This document shows, one piece after another, positions 34,768 to 44,537 of a DNA stretch of 64,000 nt. Source of the DNA: DAIDKA01 sp035487155 (GTDB taxonomy: Bacteria; Pseudomonadota; Gammaproteobacteria; Steroidobacterales; Steroidobacteraceae); contig DATHMK010000034.1 in the NCBI GenBank assembly GCA_035487155.1, positions 1 to 64,000 on the forward strand. The letters run 5' to 3'. A program made the translations under genes and the position numbers. Within the stretch, counting starts at the first letter, position 1; every line of letters begins with the position of its first letter. The notes below the pieces were generated by a model that saw nothing but the letters and a program-made list of their open reading frames with translations, was not told the origin of the DNA and searched no databases.

Positions 34768-36702
34768 GTGGCCGGCGCCTGGTTCGTGCTGCTGGCCCTG
34801 GCGCTGCCCACGCGCGCTGCGGATCCGCAAACCTACAAAGTCCGGCTGGAGGGGGCGGTTTCCGGAGACATCGCCTCCACGCTCACGGCCAGCTCGGATC
34901 TGGTCAGCCTGCGCAAGTCCGCGCCCGTCAGCCCCCCGGGGCTGATCCTGCGCGCCCGCAGCGACACGGTGCGCCTGAAGAACGTGCTGGAAGGCTTTGG
35001 CTATTATCAAAGCGCGGTGACCGCCACCATCGATGGCGACCCGCTGGTCAGCGCCGACCTCGCCGACAAGCTGGCGGCATTGCCGGCCGGAAAGGATGCC
35101 TCGGTGGTCGTGACCTACGTGGCCGGCCCCTTGTATCACCTGGGCAAGATCACCCTCGAGGGCGATCTGCCGGCCGAGATGCGCCGGCTGCTGGACCTGC
35201 GCACCGGACAGCCGGCCGTCGCCCTTGATGTCATCAATGCCGGCACGCGCCTGCTGCGGGCGCTGCAGAACCGAGGGTATGCCTTTGCCAAGGTGGTGGG
35301 GCCGATCGCCTATGAAGACCCGCAGGCGCGTGAACTCAATATCAACTATACGGTGACCACGGGAAAGACCGCGGTCTTCGGCACCATTTCAGTCACCGGG
35401 CTGCAGCGCACCCGTGAGTCAAGCGTGCGCTCGCGGCTGGGCGTGCACCCGGGCGACGCTTTCAGCGCCGATGCCATCGACAAGGCGCGGCGCAACCTCC
35501 TGACCATGGGTGTCTTCGGGACCGTCGTGGCCGATATCGCCAAGGCGCCCGAGGCCGACGGCTCGGTGCCCGTGACGTTTCGCGTGACCGAACGCAAGCG
35601 CCACGCAGTGGTCCTGAATGCCAATTATTCCACCGACCTGGGCGGAAGTGGCGGTGTGACCTGGTCGGACAACAACCTCTTTGCCCACGCCGAGCAGCTC
35701 ACCGTCAACGCCTCGATCATCAATCTGAACGGCAGTGCCACCAACGGCGTGGGTTACGACACCGGGGCCCGGCTGGCGATCCCGGAATTCCTGCATCCAC
35801 AGCAGACCCTGCAGTTCTCGCTCACGGCAATTCAGCAGCCGCTGCTGGTGTATGACCAGACGGCGGAGACTGCGGGCATCACGCTGACCCGGGATCTGTC
35901 CAAGATCTGGAGCACCAGCGTCGGATTCACCGCCACGGAGGATCAGATCAAGCAGCCCCAGGAGCAATTTGTCATAGGGGGTCTGGACAAGACCACTTTC
36001 TATTACACGCTGTTCGCCATTCCCCTGAGCCTGCGCTACGACTCCACCGACCTGTCTTCGCCCCTGCTCGATCCGACCCATGGTATGCGCGCCGCGTTGA
36101 CCGTGACGCCGACGCTGTCCTTGGGTCCGCCCAATGCCACTTATGTCATCACTCAGGTGCGTGCTTCGGCCTACCTGGATCTGCATGACTTCGGGTCTCT
36201 GACGGCGCCCGGCCGCACCGTCATTGCGGTGCATGCTCTATATGGTTATGCCCAGGGCGCCAGCGTCATTGACTTGCCGCCGGATCAGCGTTTCTATGCC
36301 GGGGGCAGTGGCAGCGTTCGGGGCTACCCTTTCGAGTCCGTCGGGCCGCAGTTTTCCGACCCGCAGTACCTGAACACCACCCCGCAGGCCGCCAAGGCGG
36401 CCCTGGGGTCCGGTTTTTCGATCAATACGCCGATCGGCGGCGTGGCGGTCGATGCGGCCAGCGTGGAGCTGCGACAACGCGTGGGGCGCAACTATGGGTT
36501 CGCGGTGTTCGCCGACGCGGGCCGCGTGGGCCAGACGGCTCTGCCGTTCGATGGCGCGTACGCCGTCGGTCTGGGCACCGGAATGCGTTACTACACGCCC
36601 ATCGGACCGTTACGTTTTGATATCGCTTTTCCGCTGCATCTGTTGCCGTCGCCGAACAATGCACATTTCGAACTTTATATAGGACTCGGACAATCCTTCT
36701 GA
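34768..36702 (+). CDS. tamA: TamA, outer-membrane translocation and assembly module protein
   Basis: About 644 residues. A signal peptide (WFVLLALALPTRAAD) is followed by three POTRA-like repeats (about 25-290) and a BamA-type 16-strand barrel; GGLDKTTFYYTLFAIPLSLRYDSTD and FYAGGSGSVRGYPFESVGPQ (with the VRGY/F motif) are diagnostic of the Omp85 family. It works with TamB in moving proteins or lipids to the outer membrane. The start is not certain: I chose the GTG at 34768, but the frame is open upstream without a convincing ATG. The stop overlaps tamB by one base. Confidence 0.88.
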   Translation: MAGAWFVLLALALPTRAADPQTYKVRLEGAVSGDIASTLTASSDLVSLRKSAPVSPPGLILRARSDTVRLKNVLEGFGYYQSAVTATIDGDPLVSADLADKLAALPAGKDASVVVTYVAGPLYHLGKITLEGDLPAEMRRLLDLRTGQPAVALDVINAGTRLLRALQNRGYAFAKVVGPIAYEDPQARELNINYTVTTGKTAVFGTISVTGLQRTRESSVRSRLGVHPGDAFSADAIDKARRNLLTMGVFGTVVADIAKAPEADGSVPVTFRVTERKRHAVVLNANYSTDLGGSGGVTWSDNNLFAHAEQLTVNASIINLNGSATNGVGYDTGARLAIPEFLHPQQTLQFSLTAIQQPLLVYDQTAETAGITLTRDLSKIWSTSVGFTATEDQIKQPQEQFVIGGLDKTTFYYTLFAIPLSLRYDSTDLSSPLLDPTHGMRAALTVTPTLSLGPPNATYVITQVRASAYLDLHDFGSLTAPGRTVIAVHALYGYAQGASVIDLPPDQRFYAGGSGSVRGYPFESVGPQFSDPQYLNTTPQAAKAALGSGFSINTPIGGVAVDAASVELRQRVGRNYGFAVFADAGRVGQTALPFDGAYAVGLGTGMRYYTPIGPLRFDIAFPLHLLPSPNNAHFELYIGLGQSF

Positions 36703-39700
36703 TGACCCGCAGGTGGCGCATTGCCCTGATCGTTGCCGCAGTACCGGTGGTGCTGATCGCGTCGCTGTGGGTTGGGCTGCTGACAGTAGGCAACACCGGA
36801 TGGGGTCGTCAGCACATCGAGTCGCTGGTGGCCTATCTCACCAGCAACGAGGTGCGGCTGCATGGGCTGGGGGGAGAGCTGCCCGATCGGCCGACGCTGG
36901 CGAAACTGGAGCTGGCCGACAGCCAGGGCATCTGGCTCACGGCACAGAATATCGAGGGGGTGTGGGATCCCTGGGCGCTGCTGCAGCGGCGGGTGGCCGT
37001 GCACAGCGCTCATGCGCAGCGCATTGACTGGTCGCGGCTGCCCGTCGCCCGTTCGCATTCGACCCACCATGCCAGCATTCCGCACATCGACGTTCAGGAG
37101 GCGACGGCCGATACGGTCAACCTGAGCGCGGCGCTGGCCGGCACGGCCTCTACCCTGACTGTGCATGCCAGCGCACACCTGCGCAGTGTCACTGACATGC
37201 AGCTGGCCTTCGCGGCCACCCGCTTGAACGGGGTAGGCACCTATTCGTTGCAGCTGGCGTTTGATCGAACGCGAATGGACGGTGCCTTCCGCCTGCGCGA
37301 ACCAGGCCATGGACCGCTCGCGGGCCTAACCGGGGTGCCGGACATCGGTGATGTCGTGGTGTCGGGGGATCTCGCCGGCCCGCGGCAGGCCGAGCACATC
37401 AATGTGCAAGCCGACCTGGGCGATCTTCATGCTCATGCTACCGGGGTGGTGGACCTGGTGCACGCGTCGGCGAATCTTGAGTACGCCGCCGACGCCACCG
37501 CGATGACTCCGCGGGCGGATCTGACCTGGCAGCAGCTGCATGTGCGCGGCAACTGGCAAGGGCCCCTGGCCACCGCCACCGCGGCCGCGCAGGTTCAGGC
37601 GCAGGGGCTGCAGCTGCCGGGCGCGGTGAGAATCGCTGCGCTCAACGCCTCCCTCGCATCGCGGGCCGGGAATCTCAATGCCCGCGCGCGCCTGGAGGGA
37701 GCCAGCGCCCCGGGCGTGCCCAGCGGCCTGTTCGCAGCAGCACCGCTGGTGGCGGAAGGATCAATCCAGCTGGCGCAGCCCACGCGTCCCTTTGAGCTGC
37801 GCGTCTCGCATCCGAGCCTGAACTTGCAGGCCAAAGGCCGAGCGGCCGGCACGCAGCAGGTCGATGCCGATATCGATGCCCCCAACGTGGCGCTGCTGCT
37901 GCAGGCGGTGCCGCTGGGTCTGAGCGGTGCGCTGCGTTTGCATGCCAGGGTGCAGCGCGACGGCAGCGCGGCCCAAATCCGCCTGACAGCAAGCGGCAAT
38001 CTGGACTCCAGCCTGGCCCAGCTGCATGGCTGGATGCGCGGACCGGAGACGGCCGACATCCGCGCGACCTATCAGGCCTCCGGCCTCACGATCGAGGATT
38101 CCGTGATCAGCAACCAGGCGCTGAGCCTCGCGGCGTCCGGCCGCCTGGCCGCACCCTCCGGCACCGAGGCGGCCTGGACCGTGAGCGCGAAAACCCGCGC
38201 CACGCTCGCGGACCTATCGATCCTGCTGCCCACCTTGGCCGGGCGCGCCAATATCCGCGCGCAGCTCAGCGGGAGCACCGGCGCGCTGCGCACGGCCGGG
38301 GATCTGGATGCGACGCTTTCGGTACATGGCTCGGCCGCCGGCGCGGTGCGCGGCACCTTTGATGTGGGTGATCTGCCGCATGCGCCAAAGGCCCAGGTCA
38401 CCCTGCGCGGTTCGCTGGGCGCGGAGCCGGTGAGCCTGCAGGCGCAGGTGCAGGTCAATCCCGGCGAGTCGGTCCATATCGACCTGCCGCAGGCTGCCTG
38501 GCGCAGTGTGCATGCCCAGGGAAATCTCACCCTGGCCGTCAGGGATCTTGATCGTTCGCAGGGCCAGTTCAAATGGTCGATCGCGGATCTGTCCGACCTG
38601 AATGAACTGCTCGGTCAGCACTTCGCCGGCCAGCTCTCCGGTTCCTTGAATCTGGCTCCGACCGGCAAGGACGCGGCGCTCGCCAGCACCAGCCTGCAGG
38701 TGAACGGCACGGGGCTGCAGATCGGCGCCCAGAAATTCGACGCCACGCTCACTGGCAGTGGTCCGCTGCACGCCCTGCAGCTGACGCTGGCGGCGCAGGC
38801 GCCGCTACTGGGCAAGCCGGCCAGCCTCACGGCGCAGGGCCAGTTTCAGAGCCAGCAACACAGTCTGACGGTCACTGCGGCGAATGCCACGGTGTATGCA
38901 GTCGATCTGAAGCTGGAACAGCCCGCGGTGCTGGATTTCGCGCAGGGTCTGGCCGTGTCCGGGTTGCGTATCAGCGCGGCCGATGCGCACTTGAGGGCGC
39001 AAGGTCAGGTGCTGCCCCAGTTGCAGGTGACGGCCGAACTCACCGATGCCACACCGGGGCTCATCGATGCCATCCTGCCGGGCTACCTTGATTCAGGGAC
39101 GCTGAAAGCCAGTTTGCAGCTGCAGGGCAGCGTGGGCCATCCGCTGGGCCAGCTGCGGGTTACGGGAACCGATCTGCGCGCGCCGGGAGATGCGGGGAGC
39201 CTGCCGCCGGTACAACTTACCGCGGCAGCCGATCTGGGCAGTGAGGGGGCCAAAATCACGCTGCGCTCATCGGCCGGGGATGCGACGCATATGAGCGTCG
39301 AGGGCTCCATCCCCTGGAACGGTCCGCTGGCCGTCACCCTGAGCGGTAATGTCGACCTCGCGCGCTTCAATCCCCTGCTCGAGGGTGCCGGGCGGCGCAT
39401 CAGCGGCAAGATCGATGTCAATGCGCAGGTGGCCGGTACCCTTGCCGCGCCCACCGTGAAGGGCTCGGTGCAATTGCACAAGGGTACCGTCCACGACTAC
39501 CGGCACGGCATCGATCTCACCGAGATCGAGGGGCTGCTGGAGGGAACGGAAAATCAACTGCGCATCACCCAGCTGACCGGACACGCGGCGGCCGGAACGA
39601 TCACGGTCAGCGGTACGCTGGGCGTGCTGCAGGGAGGCTGGCCGGTGGATCTGAAGCTCACGGCACGCAATGCCCAGCCCTTCGCCAGCAGCATCGTCTC

Positions 39701-40652
39701 CGGCAACGTCGATGCCGATCTCACGCTCACCGGCACCGTGCTGCACGAACTCACGCTCGGCGGCAGCGTGCTGATCAATCGCGCGAACGTGGAGATACCG
39801 AACAATTTCCCGCCCAATGTCGCGGTTCTGGATGTACGGCGGCCGGGACAGGTGGTGACGCCGCCACCCTACGGCCCGGTGTTCAATATCAAGGTCAGCG
39901 TCAACGCGCCGCGCCAGATCCTGGTGCGCGGTCGCGGCCTGGAGGCCGAGCTTGGCGGACGCCTGCAGATCGGCGGCACGGCGCGGGCGCCGGCCATTGA
40001 TGGTGGCTTCGACCTGCACAGCGGCCTGTTCACCCTGGCGGGCAGCCGGCTCAATTTCCAGTCTGGTCGCATCAGCTTCACCGGGGAAGACATCACCGGC
40101 AAGATCGACCCGACCCTGGATTTCACGGCGCAGACCACCACCGTGGATACCACGGTGACCCTGCGCATCACGGGCGTGGCCGATGCGCCGCAGTTCGAGC
40201 TCAGCAGCGTGCCGCAGCTACCGCAGGATGAAATCCTCGCGCGCCTGCTGTTCGGCGAGAGCGCCGGGCAGCTCACCGCGATCCAGGCCGCGCAGATCGG
40301 CGCCGCGCTCGTGACCCTGACCGGTGTCGGCACCGGGCTCAATCCGCTGGTGGAGATCCAGAAGCACCTGGGCCTGGACCGCCTCGCGGTGGGCAGCAAC
40401 GATACCGGCATCCCGGGCAGCACGCAGAACAACGGCGCCACCATTGAAGCGGGGCGCTATCTGACCAACCGCATTTTCCTTGACGTCAAACAGAACACCA
40501 CCGGCGCCACGCAGCTGCAGGTGCAGGTGGACCTGACCAGTAAGCTGAAACTGCAGACCCAGGTGGGTACCGGCACGGCCACGGTGCAGGGCACCACGCC
40601 GGACAACGATCCGGGCAGCAGCGTGGGTCTATCGTATCGGTTTGAGTACTGA
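36702..40652 (+). CDS. tamB: TamB, inner-membrane-anchored AsmA/DUF490-type protein
   Basis: 1316 residues. An N-terminal anchor helix (8-30) precedes a very long beta-taco region made of repeated short strands. The C-terminal DUF490 domain (about 950-1316) contains GGRLQIGGTARAPAIDGGFDLHSG and LPQDEILARLLFGESAGQLTAIQAAQIGAAL and ends in a YRFEY-type tail typical of TamB. It spans the periplasm from the inner membrane to TamA. ATG overlaps the tamA TGA by one base (TGATG). Its 3' end overlaps the convergent methyltransferase gene by 24 bases. Confidence 0.92.
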   Translation: MTRRWRIALIVAAVPVVLIASLWVGLLTVGNTGWGRQHIESLVAYLTSNEVRLHGLGGELPDRPTLAKLELADSQGIWLTAQNIEGVWDPWALLQRRVAVHSAHAQRIDWSRLPVARSHSTHHASIPHIDVQEATADTVNLSAALAGTASTLTVHASAHLRSVTDMQLAFAATRLNGVGTYSLQLAFDRTRMDGAFRLREPGHGPLAGLTGVPDIGDVVVSGDLAGPRQAEHINVQADLGDLHAHATGVVDLVHASANLEYAADATAMTPRADLTWQQLHVRGNWQGPLATATAAAQVQAQGLQLPGAVRIAALNASLASRAGNLNARARLEGASAPGVPSGLFAAAPLVAEGSIQLAQPTRPFELRVSHPSLNLQAKGRAAGTQQVDADIDAPNVALLLQAVPLGLSGALRLHARVQRDGSAAQIRLTASGNLDSSLAQLHGWMRGPETADIRATYQASGLTIEDSVISNQALSLAASGRLAAPSGTEAAWTVSAKTRATLADLSILLPTLAGRANIRAQLSGSTGALRTAGDLDATLSVHGSAAGAVRGTFDVGDLPHAPKAQVTLRGSLGAEPVSLQAQVQVNPGESVHIDLPQAAWRSVHAQGNLTLAVRDLDRSQGQFKWSIADLSDLNELLGQHFAGQLSGSLNLAPTGKDAALASTSLQVNGTGLQIGAQKFDATLTGSGPLHALQLTLAAQAPLLGKPASLTAQGQFQSQQHSLTVTAANATVYAVDLKLEQPAVLDFAQGLAVSGLRISAADAHLRAQGQVLPQLQVTAELTDATPGLIDAILPGYLDSGTLKASLQLQGSVGHPLGQLRVTGTDLRAPGDAGSLPPVQLTAAADLGSEGAKITLRSSAGDATHMSVEGSIPWNGPLAVTLSGNVDLARFNPLLEGAGRRISGKIDVNAQVAGTLAAPTVKGSVQLHKGTVHDYRHGIDLTEIEGLLEGTENQLRITQLTGHAAAGTITVSGTLGVLQGGWPVDLKLTARNAQPFASSIVSGNVDADLTLTGTVLHELTLGGSVLINRANVEIPNNFPPNVAVLDVRRPGQVVTPPPYGPVFNIKVSVNAPRQILVRGRGLEAELGGRLQIGGTARAPAIDGGFDLHSGLFTLAGSRLNFQSGRISFTGEDITGKIDPTLDFTAQTTTVDTTVTLRITGVADAPQFELSSVPQLPQDEILARLLFGESAGQLTAIQAAQIGAALVTLTGVGTGLNPLVEIQKHLGLDRLAVGSNDTGIPGSTQNNGATIEAGRYLTNRIFLDVKQNTTGATQLQVQVDLTSKLKLQTQVGTGTATVQGTTPDNDPGSSVGLSYRFEY

Positions 40653-41474
40653 GCGGCCCAGAACGCCGTCCAGGGCGCGGCGCGCTTCAAAGCCGCATTG
40701 CTGCAGGCGCTGCAGCACCTCTGCCGCAAGGTCCCGACCGCTGCTGAGCGAATTGGGACTGCCCGTGTAGTGAAACAACGTACCACCCGGCCGCAGCACG
40801 CGGGCAAGCTGCTCATAGAAGCTGCGTGCGTACAGCTCCCCGGCGATGCCGAAGCGCGGCGGATCGTGCAGGATCACATCGAAGCTCGCATCCGCCAGTG
40901 TCGTGATATGCCGTTCGATGGGGATGTTCAGCACCTGCAGTACCGCATCGGCCTGCGGCGACCACGGATTGAGTTCCCGCAGCCACAGCACCTGGGCACT
41001 TTTCTCGCAGGACAGTACCTGCCGGGCGCCCAGCCGCTGGCACCAGGCGGCGAAGTAGCCCAGACCCCCGCAGGTATCCAGTACGCGGCGGTGCCGCACG
41101 CCCACCAGTTCCACCTTGCGGCGTGCATCCTCGAAGGGCGACTGGCTGGCCGTGGGCAGCATCTTGATGCCATCGATCTGGAAGGTCGGCGCGCCCCAGG
41201 GGGTGGGCACCAGCTTGATCAGCGACCCGGCGTAGACCGCCGCCGGCTCAAAGCCGGTACCGCTCCAGTAATAGATGGTCCGATCCTTGAGCGCCTCCGG
41301 CCAGGGATAGCGGGACTCGCCGCCGCCGAAGCCCGTGTGCAGCACGCCGACCTCGGTCAGCGTCAGTCCCAGATCCAACGAGCAGCTGCAGCGGGTGGCG
41401 CCGTCACGCAGTGCCTGCCTCATCAGCGCCAGAGTTGCAGCGGTCAGCAGCGGTCCGCGACCGGCGCTGGTCAA
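40629..41474 (-). CDS. Predicted SAM-dependent methyltransferase (COG2521-like)
   Basis: 281 residues. SAM motif I is VLDTCGGLGYFA (131-142), and DPPRFGIAGELYARSFYEQLARVLRPGG (from 204) includes a DPPR motif, seen in methylases acting on exocyclic amino or ring nitrogens. The HDPPRF...FHYTGSP phrase matches COG2521, a predicted methyltransferase group. The target is unknown (nucleic acid or protein). The TTG at 41472-41474 overlaps the dsbA stop by 4 bases (TTGA); no ATG is nearer. Last gene of the ppgK-dsbA-methyltransferase operon. Confidence 0.78.
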   Translation of the reverse strand: MTSAGRGPLLTAATLALMRQALRDGATRCSCSLDLGLTLTEVGVLHTGFGGGESRYPWPEALKDRTIYYWSGTGFEPAAVYAGSLIKLVPTPWGAPTFQIDGIKMLPTASQSPFEDARRKVELVGVRHRRVLDTCGGLGYFAAWCQRLGARQVLSCEKSAQVLWLRELNPWSPQADAVLQVLNIPIERHITTLADASFDVILHDPPRFGIAGELYARSFYEQLARVLRPGGTLFHYTGSPNSLSSGRDLAAEVLQRLQQCGFEARRALDGVLGRSVLKPIR

Positions 41475-42145
41475 TGAGATTCCTTGGCGACCAGATATTT
41501 CACAAGTTGCAGCACCTGGTTGGCGCCGCCGGCGCTTTCCGTGTTCAGGCGATACTTGCCGTTCACGACAATGGTGGGCGTGGAGTCCACCTGGCCGTGC
41601 AGCACGTAGGCATCATCGGCCTTCACCTTCACATCCACCGCGAAGGACTGACTGACCGCAATGAACTTATCAACCGGCACGCCCGTGAGCTTGTTGTAGA
41701 CCCGGGCCGCGTCCTGGATGGTGGGCAGCGGGCTTTTGATGCGATTGGTCTGCGGATCCACGATCGACAGTTCACCGCTTTTCCAGATGGCATCGAAAAT
41801 CCCGTCATTGGCGCGATCCGCCACGCCCAGCGCCTCGGCCGTCGCATAGGCGCGCTGTAGCATCGGCCAGTCCTCCGCCGGATTGAACGAGGCCGGCACC
41901 TGGGTGAACACCGCATTGGGGGGCAGTTCGGCTTTCAGCTGCTTGATGACGGGCCGGAACTCGGAGCAGTGCGGGCAACCGTAGGAGAACACTTCGGTCA
42001 CTTCCACCTTGCCGGGCGCGACACTGGTGTGCAGGGCCGGCACGATCGGGAAGTAATTGCGGCCCTCGGTCCAGGTGGTCTGGGCCGACGCCACCAGGGG
42101 CAGGGCGCTGGCGATCAGCGTCAACAGGGCAACTCGTCGCATCAT
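41471..42145 (-). CDS. dsbA: Thiol:disulfide interchange protein DsbA
   Basis: 224 residues: signal peptide ending VASA-Q, thioredoxin fold with the catalytic CPHC at 57-60 (FSYGCPHCSEF) and the cis-proline loop in VDSTPTIVVNG. The CPHC dipeptide gives the strong oxidant typical of DsbA. It introduces disulfides into periplasmic proteins, relevant here to apocytochrome maturation and to the exported proteins of this window. ATG at 42143-42145 (a second ATG follows immediately). It lies 22 bases after the kinase stop. Confidence 0.92.
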   Translation of the reverse strand: MMRRVALLTLIASALPLVASAQTTWTEGRNYFPIVPALHTSVAPGKVEVTEVFSYGCPHCSEFRPVIKQLKAELPPNAVFTQVPASFNPAEDWPMLQRAYATAEALGVADRANDGIFDAIWKSGELSIVDPQTNRIKSPLPTIQDAARVYNKLTGVPVDKFIAVSQSFAVDVKVKADDAYVLHGQVDSTPTIVVNGKYRLNTESAGGANQVLQLVKYLVAKESH

Positions 42146-42167
42146 GGGTTGGGTTTCCTAGCGTTGA

Positions 42168-42884
42168 TCAAAGCGGGCGGGTCCAGGATTTTTCGGTCCA
42201 TAAGCGAAAGCCGCCCTTGAAGGCATTGGCATTGTTGCCGGCGCGCGCATGGGGCGGCAGCTGCTTGAGTTTGGCGACATTGCCACCCCCGAGCACGACA
42301 TAGTCCACCTCGAACGCCGTGCTGAATCGTTCCACGACATCGAACACGGCCCGGCGCCAGCGCTTCTTGCCCAGTTTGGCAAGACCGGCGGCGCCCACAT
42401 AGTCCTCATAGGTGCGGTCCTTGCGATAGGGCAGGTGCCCCAGTTCCATGGGCTCGATGATACCGCCCAGGATCAGCGCTGAACCCAGGCCCGTGCCCAG
42501 GCCCAGGAACAGCATGCGGCCGCCCTCGTAGCTGCCGATGGCCTGCATCGCGGCATCATTGATGATGCGCACGGGTTTGCCCAGCGCTGCGGCGTAATCG
42601 AAACCCACCCAGCCCTTGCCCAGGTGATGTGGTTCGGTGATGGGCCGCCCATGCCACACCACGCCGGGAAACCCCATGGAAACGACATCAAACTTCCAGC
42701 CCTGCACCATGCTGCGCACGGCCTTGACCATCTGCGCGGGGGTCAGATGCGGATTTGCGTCGACGCGGCGTTCGCTGGCGGCTGCCTCGGGCAAACCGGA
42801 CAGCAGCGCCTTGACGTGACTGCCGCCGATGTCGATGGCCAGAATGCGCCGCCTGCGGGCCGTCTTTGCTTTGGGTTTCATCAT
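42168..42884 (-). CDS. ppgK: Polyphosphate glucokinase-like ROK kinase
   Basis: 238 residues. ROK-type phosphate loop LAIDIGGSHVKALL (from residue 15) and a second sugar-binding part IINDAAMQAIG with LGLGTGLGSALI and YVVLGGGNVAKL. Length and order match polyphosphate-dependent glucokinases, though whether it uses polyphosphate or ATP cannot be told. ATG at 42882-42884. The left end of the tRNA-Leu element lies only 7 bases upstream of its ATG, so the gene's original promoter region has been replaced. First gene of a unit with dsbA and the methyltransferase. Confidence 0.8.
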   Translation of the reverse strand: MMKPKAKTARRRRILAIDIGGSHVKALLSGLPEAAASERRVDANPHLTPAQMVKAVRSMVQGWKFDVVSMGFPGVVWHGRPITEPHHLGKGWVGFDYAAALGKPVRIINDAAMQAIGSYEGGRMLFLGLGTGLGSALILGGIIEPMELGHLPYRKDRTYEDYVGAAGLAKLGKKRWRRAVFDVVERFSTAFEVDYVVLGGGNVAKLKQLPPHARAGNNANAFKGGFRLWTEKSWTRPL

Positions 42885-42891
42885 CTTTAAG

Positions 42892-42908
42892 TGGTGCCCG
42901 GAGCCGGA
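42892..42908. repeat. Left attachment site (17-bp copy of tRNA-Leu 3' end)
   Basis: Exact copy of the last 17 bases of the tRNA-Leu gene including encoded CCA (as TGG on this strand). With one mismatch the match continues 3 more bases. It is the left crossover site of the element and lies 7 bases upstream of the kinase ATG. Confidence 0.85.
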
Positions 42909-42970
42909 CTCTAATTACCGGCCTAACCTATTGATGTAGATAGATAATTATCGCTGGCTACATGGGGTCA

Positions 42971-42990
42971 ATACCCGCACTTGTACCCGC
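42971..42990 (+). repeat. Left-end two-part repeat TACCCGC-N5-TACCCGC
   Basis: ATACCCGCACTTGTACCCGC. The same two-part pattern with a 5-base spacer is found near the right end (54759-54778, same orientation, 18 of 20 identical) and once internally (49423-49442, reversed). The position inside both element ends suggests arm-type binding sites for the integrase. Confidence 0.65.
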
Positions 42991-43029
42991 AAACGCGGCC
43001 ACATCGCGGGTGCCAGTCCCGATCTGCCA

Positions 43030-44535
43030 TCAATGCAGCGCACCGTCAGCCTGGGACACGGTCAGTTTACGCTGTAGCGCCCCATTTATGCCGCCCGCTA
43101 GGCTGTTGGGGTCAGTCGCCTGGGACTGAACGAAGATGTCCCCAGTGACGTTGTTCACCATGCCCACGGGTTTCTTGCTGGCAGTCGTGGTGCCAGGGGC
43201 GTCCTTCTTGGGCAGACCAGCCAGTGGCGTCGCTATTGCGCCCGTATGGGCCTTCAGTGCGTCGGGGTTGGGCGATGCCCCCGGGACCTGCGTGGCGGGC
43301 GCAGCGGTCGCCTTAACGCGCGCATTGATGGCCTGAACGGTCTTGTACCAGTCCGGGTCCGCCTTATCGCCACCCAAGGCCGCGTGCTGTTGCGCCAGGA
43401 TCGCGGCCAGCGGGTCAGCGCTGCCAGGCCCCAACTGGTCAGGACCATTGCCGGTCTTCGCAATCAGGCCCGTGGGCAGATGGTACTTGTGTTCCGCCGC
43501 GCTGATTTCCCGCAGCACCGTCTGGTCACGCGCGCGGCCGCTGTTGTGCAGCCGGGCAAGGTCGCCCAGGCCGCCCACGATCTTCTCCGTAGTGGCGACG
43601 GGGTGCAGGAAGTCATCAATGAACCTGAATACGTCCGCCACAGCCTGGGCGAATTCCGTCAGGGCGGTGATGGCGCGCTTGGGACCGTCACTGGCAACCC
43701 ACGCGGCGATGTCATTGATGCCGTTGCCGATGCCGCCCTGGTGCCCCGTCAGGAAGGTGCTGATGGCGTTGAACAGACCTTCTATCGCGGGCTCCACGGC
43801 TGTCAGGATTTTCGTGGCCCACGCTTCCACGCGGTCCTTCAACGTATCAAACGCAACGGCCAGACGCTGCGCCGCTGCCGTATCTGCGCCGCTGATTTGC
43901 GGGATGGACTGCGCGCGGCGGTAGAACGCTTCCAACTGCTCTGGGCCCTGTGTGACCGCGTTCGCGATGCCACCGTGCAGTCCCAACTTCTGGGTCCAAT
44001 TGAACTTGTCTTCACCGCTCATGCCCTGGAGTGTCTTAGCCACATCCAATAGAATGGCGTGAAAGTCTCGCATCTTGCCGGTAGCGGCGCCAGTATCAAC
44101 GCCCAAACGTAGAAAATTGGTCAGCTGTTCATCCCAGCCGAATCCACGCTGATAATCGAAAATCGATTTCTGCAAACCTTGAATGGTCCCGGTTGCGTCT
44201 TCAGCCTTGCCGCCGGCAAACTCCGCGATATTGCCCCAGTCGCGCAATTCGGCTGCGGACTCGCCTACGTTGCGCGAGTCAATGCCCAGCTGGCGGGTGG
44301 CTTCATTCAGCTGTCCGAACAGCCCCACTACATCCTTCACGCCACCGACCACCAGGAACAGGCTAACGAATTCAGCCGCCACCCGTTGCAAGGCGCTGAC
44401 CATTTCACCGGCGCTGTAGCTGATCTGATCCTGGACGGTCTTAACTTCGGCGGCAGCGGACGCAGCGCCTTTGTTGAACTGCTTTGGATCTAGCCCCAAC
44501 TCCAGGACCAGGTGGTCAATGATTGTGGTGGCCAC
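43030..44535 (-). CDS. Short phage tail tape-measure-like protein
   Basis: 501 residues. The N-terminus (MATTIIDHLVLELGLDPKQF) matches the start of tail tape-measure proteins, followed by coiled-coil and a hydrophobic stretch (VAAEFVSLFLVVGGV). A short region near 345-365 (SAAEHKYHLPTGLIAKTGNG) looks like the beginning of a lytic transglycosylase domain whose catalytic part is missing. Full tape-measure proteins are usually longer, so internal deletion is likely. No tail genes are left around it except perhaps DUF2213. It begins 3 bases after the stop of the small upstream frame. Confidence 0.6.
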   Translation of the reverse strand: MATTIIDHLVLELGLDPKQFNKGAASAAAEVKTVQDQISYSAGEMVSALQRVAAEFVSLFLVVGGVKDVVGLFGQLNEATRQLGIDSRNVGESAAELRDWGNIAEFAGGKAEDATGTIQGLQKSIFDYQRGFGWDEQLTNFLRLGVDTGAATGKMRDFHAILLDVAKTLQGMSGEDKFNWTQKLGLHGGIANAVTQGPEQLEAFYRRAQSIPQISGADTAAAQRLAVAFDTLKDRVEAWATKILTAVEPAIEGLFNAISTFLTGHQGGIGNGINDIAAWVASDGPKRAITALTEFAQAVADVFRFIDDFLHPVATTEKIVGGLGDLARLHNSGRARDQTVLREISAAEHKYHLPTGLIAKTGNGPDQLGPGSADPLAAILAQQHAALGGDKADPDWYKTVQAINARVKATAAPATQVPGASPNPDALKAHTGAIATPLAGLPKKDAPGTTTASKKPVGMVNNVTGDIFVQSQATDPNSLAGGINGALQRKLTVSQADGALH

Positions 44536-44537
44536 GA

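Noticed and set aside
37595..38059. Antisense frames within tamB
   Set aside because: Arg/Ala/Pro-rich products typical of GC-rich shadows; tamB itself is clear over its whole length.
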